Origin: Cranoglanis bouderius
Taxonomy: Eukaryota > Chordata > Actinopteri > Siluriformes > Cranoglanididae
Direction of reading: 5' to 3'
Assembly: GCA_023630585.1 (NCBI GenBank)
Contig: CM042556.1
Location: forward strand, 1,400,501-1,464,500
Length of the DNA stretch: 64,000 bases
The notes under the pieces are model-generated. The model worked only from the letters and a program-made list of their open reading frames with translations, was not told where the DNA came from and made no database searches. Numbering within the stretch: the first letter of the stretch is position 1; each line of letters begins with the position of its first letter. Both the position numbers and the translations under genes were made by a program. This document shows, in pieces, positions 59,301 to 64,000 of this stretch.

Positions 59301-60869
59301 CAGACGTGCTTGTCTGGTACAACTCACAGATGCTTAATCGCATTGAGATCTGGGGAATTTGGAGGCCAAGTAATCACCTTGAAATTTGTCATGTTCCTCA
59401 AACCGTTCCTGAACAATTTTTGCAGTGACAGGGTGCATTATCCTGCTGAAGTACAGTAGGCCACTGCCATTAGGGAATACCGTTGCCATGAAGTCGTGTA
59501 CTTGGTCTGCAACAGTGTTTAGATAGGTGGTACATGTCAAAGTAACATCCACACTCAGATCCTTACGCTTACTCATTTTTCCTGCTTCCAACACATCAGC
59601 TTTGATTTTAATGCTATGGCTGTCAGAGATTTTAATGCTATGGCTGATCGGTGGATGGATGGATGTGCCTGAAGGTGTGTATATGGAAGATGTTTCTTGG
59701 AGCCCACCCACTTCAAGGTTTGACCTGCTGTGCATGCTCAGATGCTTTTCTGCTCACCCTGGTTGTAAAGAGTCATTATTTCAGTTACCATAGCCTTCCT
59801 GTCAATTCAAACCAGTCTGACCGTTTGAGTATTTCAGAAACTGCTGAAGACGAGCAGGAAAGCGTTTAACAACCAGCTCAGTCACAAAATAAAAGGGAAC
59901 AAAAAGAAATATAAGTGGAGAGCAGCTCTCTCCTCACACTCCCCATCTCTCTGCATCGCTCTGACATGTGCAGTTGTATATCTCCCCCATAAGTACCGTA
60001 ATCCTTATAAGTGACCGTTATACAGAGATTCCAACTATAAACAAAAAGTATAGAAACTCCAATTTTGGTTAAAATGTAAAGTTGATGTATTTGCACAGCA
60101 GAAGAGTTAATTAGGAAAAAAATTTATATCAAGAATTGTTTTGGAATCGGATCTTGACTCCCAGAATCAGAATCGGATCAGATTCCCACCCCTAATAGAG
60201 AGTGTATAGAGTACTGCCGGTAGCAACTCCTGGTTGATGAGAGTGCTTAGGGGATAATGGCCAAAGTCATTGAGATCACATTTTTTCTCCATTCCGATGT
60301 TTGATGTGAATATAACAGAAGCTCTTGATCTGTATCTGCATGGTTTTATTTGTTGTGCTATTGCCACGTGCTTGGCTGATTGAATAACTGCATGAATGAG
60401 ATGGTGTACAGGTGTTTAAAATACACTTATGAACTTTTTTGAAGCCACCAAAGTAACCAGATATTGAATAGTATAATGCAGTCAGAAGTAGGATAAAACT
60501 CTTTTCTGATTAAGTAATGAAACTAGTTTTATTGTGCTCCCTACCTTGTCGAAAAGCAGTAAGAACATTTGGAATCTCCTTTGATCATTAATATGAAAAG
60601 CTTTTCTTTGTCAGATCCTAAACTTGCGGCTGCGGGAGGCAGAACAGCAGAGGCTGAGGGAGGCAGAGCTTGAGCGGCAGAGGCAACTGGAGGGCAGAGA
60701 TAGGCTGAGAGCACTCAATGCCATTCAAGAGGAGGTGCTTAGGCTCAATCAGCTCCTGGAACCTGCACCTTACACACAAACGAGCCTCACCTTGGATTAC
60801 ACTTCTTACGTCACCCGTGGCAACCAGCTTTGTTCACAGGTTTCAGAGGTGGTACGCACTACGACTGAA
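53359..60869 (+). CDS. gle1: GLE1, nucleoporin/mRNA-export mediator, first six coding exons
   Basis: GLE1 works at the cytoplasmic face of the nuclear pore, where with inositol hexakisphosphate it stimulates the DEAD-box helicase DBP5/DDX19 to release exported mRNA. Exons: 53359-53457, 53768-54007, 54127-54324, 54853-55001, 55169-55229, 60615-60869. All have canonical AG/GT borders and consistent phases (0,0,0,2,0,0), giving 334 codons. It starts MPVESLRWETLEALKNSPKA, like the vertebrate N-terminus. Exon 4 carries ESEQLKRFEEFMELKQRQEY, exon 5 RQEKLKEEHRHRMK, and exon 6 the charged coiled coil LNLRLREAEQQRLREAELER, then TRGNQLCSQVSEVVRTTTE. The coiled coil mediates oligomerisation. The catalytic C-terminal helicase-activating domain lies beyond the window. 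Intron 5 (5.4 kb) holds several transposons. Confidence 0.93.
55835..56482. mobile_element. Foldback/MITE element with about 200-bp inverted arms in GLE1 intron 5
   Basis: GTAACACTGTCTTCAAATAA at the left end is mirrored by TTATTTGAAGACAGTGTTAC at 56482. The arms continue through CTAATCACAGTTTATGAATG (about 55896) and its counterpart CATTCATAAACCATGATTAG (about 56405), and through AATCTCACTAG-type motifs near the centre. Transposase is absent. Target duplication not defined. Confidence 0.85.
56500..57182 (-). pseudogene. Tc1-like transposase, N-terminal two-thirds, open
   Basis: Start at MVTCKETHAAIIALHKKGFT (ATG at 57182). DNA-binding domain TGKDIAASKIAPKSTIYRII, then GCPKKSSKRQDRLLKLIQL and AELAQEWQQAGVSASARTVR. 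The catalytic region opens NVIFSDESPFRLFGASG with the first aspartate intact, and continues VMPTVKHPETTHVWGCFSAK to EQLLPT, where the gene is cut off. The frame is open without stops, unlike the 21034-21740 copy. The second aspartate and the final acidic residue are lost with the truncation. Confidence 0.88.
56500..57560 (-). mobile_element. Tc1-like transposon, 3' truncated
   Basis: The outer end CTTTTGGCCACGGCTGTA at 57543-57560 matches the 21919 terminus. The element runs on the minus strand to about 56500, where it meets GGGAGTGGTTGGGAG and stops short of its other end. It is abutted by a second, complete Tc1 at 57563. Confidence 0.88.
57563..59137 (+). mobile_element. Tc1-like transposon, complete ends
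   Basis: CAGTGAGGGGAAAAAAGTAT and ATACTTTTTTCCCTCACTG are inverted, each flanked by TA. TIRs of about 215 bp extend inward, sharing TTTTAATGAGTGAAATAAGT and its complement. It is the least degraded Tc1 in the window. Confidence 0.92.
57931..58930 (+). pseudogene. Tc1-like transposase, nearly intact, frameshifted
   Basis: ATG at 57931: MAKTKELSKDVRDKIVDLRK, then paired DNA-binding helices (GYKTIAKQLGEKVTTVDAII; TREDLVNDLKAAGTIVTKKT). The frame is open to VQARLKFA at 58338. It resumes at 58359 in another frame with KVLWSDETKIELFGINSIRR (first catalytic aspartate), IPTVKHGGGNIMLWGCFSAK, then after a further shift WLFQHDNDPKHTAKATKEWL (second aspartate) and STDLNPIENGAEG. About 8 bp is missing after NPIEN, where LWRELK is expected. 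The C-terminus KRLTSVIVNKGFATKF is at about 58880-58930. Few lesions, so a recent insertion. Confidence 0.9.
59140..59205. repeat. (TATG)n / (ATAC)n microsatellite
   Basis: Short degenerate TATG repeats, followed by ATACATACATACATA, where the Tc1 element inserted. Confidence 0.8.
59206..59655 (-). mobile_element. Tc1-like transposon fragment
   Basis: Minus-strand text of the same family as 3832-4966 (LYFSRIMHPVTAKIVQERFE; DVTLTCTTYLNTVADQVHDF), covering the catalytic part. It ends ATGCTATGGCTGATCGGTG at about 59655, a TIR remnant. The other end is lost. Confidence 0.8.
59656..60614. other. GLE1 intron 5, no gene seen
   Basis: Non-coding sequence up to the exon 6 acceptor (CTTTGTCAG). The phrase GAATCGGATCTTGACTCCCA, then AGAATCGGATCAGATTCCCA, at about 60140-60190 looks like one end of an old DNA-transposon repeat. 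Confidence 0.5.
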
Positions 60870-61605
60870 GTGAGTTATTATTTTTCCGGAGTTTTAGTCT
60901 TTTAGTGTTTGAACATTGGGCCTTCATGACACATTCACAAGCATTCCATAAATCTTTGATAAGGCATATTGGAGGATGCATGCAATACTTAATGGTGTAT
61001 GTTGCTTTGTCTATGCTTGAAAGAAAATTGAGGGTTCTTCTCTAATTAATATGACTCACCTGCTTAAGACTTGAGCTTGTTGTATCTGTACTTTCTTTAA
61101 CCTTATCTTGGAAGTTGTTATTTTGTCTCTACTAAATGCACATTCATGAAGTATTGAGCAATCTTGTATAAATTGTTCACTTTGTCTCTATCTCCTTATA
61201 GAAGTATGGAACTTAAATACCCTTAAGCTGTAGTGGTGGTGGTGGTCCATTTGAAGGATCAGTTCTATACAGTTACTTTTTTATAAAGCCTATAGCCCAA
61301 CCTAATGAATATCAATGCCTTACACTAAAGGGGTAATCAGATTTGCATTAATAGCACTGTTATGAATCCAGTGATGTATACCTTCGACAACTAAGGATAT
61401 AAATTGCAGTAATAATTGTGAGCAGACCCATAATAATAAGTCAGGTTTGTTCTCACTTTTTCATGTACAAAGTTACACGAAACATTGTCACTGTAAAGTT
61501 CTGATCTAAACCTTTTATAAATTATGAGAAGATAGTTTAGAGTTTCATCTTTTATTTCCTTGTATGATGATGTGTTAAATGACATAGAACATAGCACATT
61601 TTGTA
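60870..61605. other. GLE1 intron 6, no gene seen
   Basis: Begins with the GTGAGT donor of exon 6. A (GGT)n stretch lies at about 61234-61246. No further GLE1 exon is recognised before the window end. Confidence 0.5.
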
Positions 61606-62218
61606 TCAGACCACCCAATTTGTAGGTGAGCAAAAATATTGGAACATGTGACTGACAGGTGTTTCTTGTTACCCAGGTGTGTTCTGTTAGATTGATTGTG
61701 AACAATAGCTGTAAACATCTATTACTGGTTTACGTGTGAAGACTCCATTTGTGATTAAAAAGGATAAGCCAACATGAAGATCAGAGAGCTGTCTATGGGA
61801 GATAAACAAGCCATTTTCAGAGGCATTGCACAAACATTGGGCATAGCCAATACAAGAATTTGGAATGTTCTAAAAAAAAGAAAGAAACCACTGCTGTCCT
61901 GAGCAACAGACACCAAATAGGTCAGCCAAGGAAAACAACAGACTTTAGAGTTGAGCATGCATTTGACCTCCTGAAGAGGAGACTGAAGGGAGAAACCCCA
62001 TGAAACAAACAAAAACTGAAAGAGGCTGCAGTAAAAGCCTGGAAAAGCATCACAAAAGAAGAAACCAATGTCGGTGTTATGTCCGTGCCATGTCAGTGAG
62101 TGATGCAGTTATTGCAAGCAAGGGATATGCGACCAAATATCAAGTGTTATTTACTTTAATTTACTTCAAGTCCTATCTGTTCCTATACTTTTGCTCACCT
62201 AAAAATTGGGTGGTCTGA
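61606..62218 (+). mobile_element. Internally deleted Tc1-like transposon
   Basis: Ends TCAGACCACCCAATTTGTAG and AAAAATTGGGTGGTCTGA are inverted and flanked by TA. Inside, the N-terminal transposase MKIRELSMGDKQAIFRGIAQ is followed by degraded DNA-binding text, and the catalytic core is deleted. The family matches the remnant at 22030-22580. Confidence 0.88.
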
Positions 62219-62254
62219 TACAAAATGTTCTACGTTTTATCTTGTTTAACACGC

Positions 62255-63697
62255 TGAAAAAATGCTGTAAAGTATGAATCCTTTCAGAAATAGACATGTT
62301 AATAGTTTATATTTATCAATTAACAAAATGCAAAGTGAGTGAACAGAAGAAAAATCTACATCAAATCAATATTTGGTGTGACCATCCTTTGCCTTCAAAA
62401 CAGCATCTAGGTACACTTGCATGGTACAATAGGCATGTAGTCAGGTGTATGATTAAATAATTATACCAAATAGGTGCCAGTGATCATCAATTCAATATGT
62501 AGGTTGAAACACAATCATTAACTGAAACAGCTGTGTAGGAGGAATAAAACTGGGTGAGGAACAGCCAAACTCAGCTAACAAGTGAGGTTGCTGAAGACCG
62601 TTTACTGTCAAAAGTCATACACCATGGCAAGACTGAACATGGCAACAAGACAGAAGGTAGTTATACTGCATCAGTAAGGTCTCTCCAAGGCATAAATTTC
62701 AAGGCAGACAGGGATTTCCAGATGTGCTGTCCATGCTCTTTTGAAGAAGCACAAAGAAACAGGCAATGTTGAGGACCGTAGACTCGGTGGTCGGCCAATG
62801 AAACTTACTGCAGCAGATGAAAGACACATCAGGCTTACTTCCCTTCGTAATTGGAAGATGTCCAGCAGTGCCATCAGCTCAGACCTGGCAGAAACCAGTG
62901 AAACCCTGGTACACCCATCTACTGTCTGTAGAAGTCTGGTCAGAAGTGGCCTTCATGGAAGACTTGCGGCCAAAAAGCCATACCTCCAACCAGGAAACAA
63001 GGCCAAGTGACTCAATTATGCATGAAAACACAGGAACTGGGGTGCAGAAAAATGGCGGAAGGTCCTCTGGACTGATGAGTCAAAATTTGACAGTTGGCTG
63101 TAGCAGTAGGCAGTTTGTTTGCTAAAGGGCTGGAGAGCGGTGCACATGAGTGTCTGCAGGCAACAGTGAAGCATGGTGGAGGTTCCTTGCAAGTTTGGGG
63201 CTCCATTTCTGCAAATGGAGTTGGAGATTTGGTCAGAATTAATGGTCTCCTCAATGCTGAGAAGTACAGGCAGATACTTATCCATCATACAGTACCATCA
63301 GGGAGGCATCTGATTGGCCCCAAATTTATTCTGCAGCATGACAACGACCCCAAACATACAGCGAAAGTCATTTAAGAACTATCTTCAGTGTAAAGAAGAA
63401 CAAGGAGTCCTGGATCATCGAGTCTGTCTGGGATTACATGAAGAGAGAGAAAGAACTGAGGCTGCCTAAATCCACAGAAGAACTGTGGTTAGTTATCCAA
63501 GATGTTTGGGCCAACCAACCTGCCAAGTTCCTTCAAAAACTGTGTGCAAGTGTACCTAGAAGAATTGATGAATTGATTTTTCTTCTGTTCACTCACTTTG
63601 CATTTTGTTAATTGATAAACTACTAGCATGTCTATTTTGAAAAGATTCTTACTTTACACATTCTCTCACACCTGCCTAAAACTTTTGCACAGTACTG
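62255..63697 (+). mobile_element. Tc1-like transposon, left tip lost
   Basis: The right terminus CCTGCCTAAAACTTTTGCAC with CAGTACTG ends at 63697 before TA. The inner TIR repeats (ACAGAAGAAAAATCTACATC at about 62342; inverted near 63580) are preserved, but the outermost left bases are missing. Confidence 0.85.
62623..63590 (+). pseudogene. Tc1-like transposase, several frameshifts
   Basis: Start MARLNMATRQKVVILHQ near 62623, then TGISRCAVHALLKKHKETGN and RLGGRPMKLTAADERHIRLT (DNA-binding). KVLWTDESKFD (about 63058) has the first catalytic aspartate. ATVKHGGGSLQVWGSISANG and FILQHDNDPKHTAKVI (63375) have the second. The C-terminal ends after ESVWDYMKREKELRLPKST-like text in shifted frames. 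At least three frame breaks. Confidence 0.82.
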
Positions 63698-64000
63698 TAG
63701 ATGCAAATACCAGGAAGCTGAAATCTTAAACTCTCATCTCCTATCTATCTTTTGAGCTCAAACCCAAATGTCTTTTGGTGTATAGCACAATCAAATGAAC
63801 TGGCCTTGCTGTTCCAATAATTTCAGAGGGGACTGTATATTGAATGTACTAGCTCACCAAACCATAGTTTAACTGAGAGAAACGCTTTCTTTTTGCAGAA
63901 CAAAAGTAAATGTTTTTATCTTTGAGGAAGGAATAACTGCAGTTGCTGAGTATAGCTTAAATACAAATACTGCTCTGACGTTCTGTAAATAATTAAGAGG
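63698..64000. other. GLE1 intron continues, no gene seen
   Basis: Short non-coding remainder. It contains AACTGAGAGAAACGCTTTCT and no exon that I can identify. Confidence 0.45.

Overview
The window is eukaryotic, almost certainly from a ray-finned (teleost) fish. Spliced exons of two vertebrate genes sit in AT-rich DNA that is packed with Tc1-like transposons, hAT-type elements, LINEs of at least three kinds, tRNA- and 5S-derived SINEs and microsatellites. There are no operons, bacterial genes or CRISPR arrays. No novel multi-gene system is visible; the interest lies in gene structure, candidate promoters and nested insertions.

Host genes. On the minus strand at 1102-2900 are two consecutive exons of a Crumbs-family gene (crb2-like) encoding an array of EGF repeats. 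Its downstream exons lie beyond base 1 and its signal-peptide exon was not found. On the plus strand at 53359-60869 are the first six coding exons of GLE1, the mRNA-export factor; the gene continues past 64000. CRB2 and GLE1 both map to human 9q33-q34, so conserved synteny favours a crb2 orthologue. The two genes point away from each other, with about 50 kb of mostly repetitive DNA between them. Possible host signals there are a TATA-driven minus-strand 5' exon ending in a strong splice donor (32998-33238), a consensus RFX X-box (32443-32456) and one unassigned in-phase exon (42415-42543).

Layout. 1-3831: crumbs exons and introns. 3832-10380: a rearranged Tc1 element, an RTE-type LINE between two TA microsatellites, and an internally deleted Tc1. 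12505-16470: tRNA-SINE, a MITE, and a Gypsy LTR element whose LTR carries a hAT insertion. 16470-21920: an L2/Rex1-like LINE split by a 5S-rRNA-derived SINE and Tc1 pieces, then another Tc1. 22961-27693: a Tc1 containing a MITE and a larger DNA transposon that itself contains a SINE. 28817-31510: a hAT-like element split by a Tc1, then a MITE. 32200-33260: possible promoter region. 34206-35636: a complete-ended Tc1. 37100-43660: microsatellites, Gypsy remnants, an orphan exon and a LINE 3' end. 44720-47638: a GC-rich RTE LINE with target-site duplication. 48170-53272: minisatellite, palindromic tandem repeat and an I/Nimb-type LINE whose tail stops 87 bp before the GLE1 start codon. 53359-64000: GLE1 exons with a foldback element and at least five Tc1 copies or fragments in the introns.

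All family names rest on recognising translated motifs, repeat ends and splice sites by eye. Terminal coordinates of degraded repeats are approximate.
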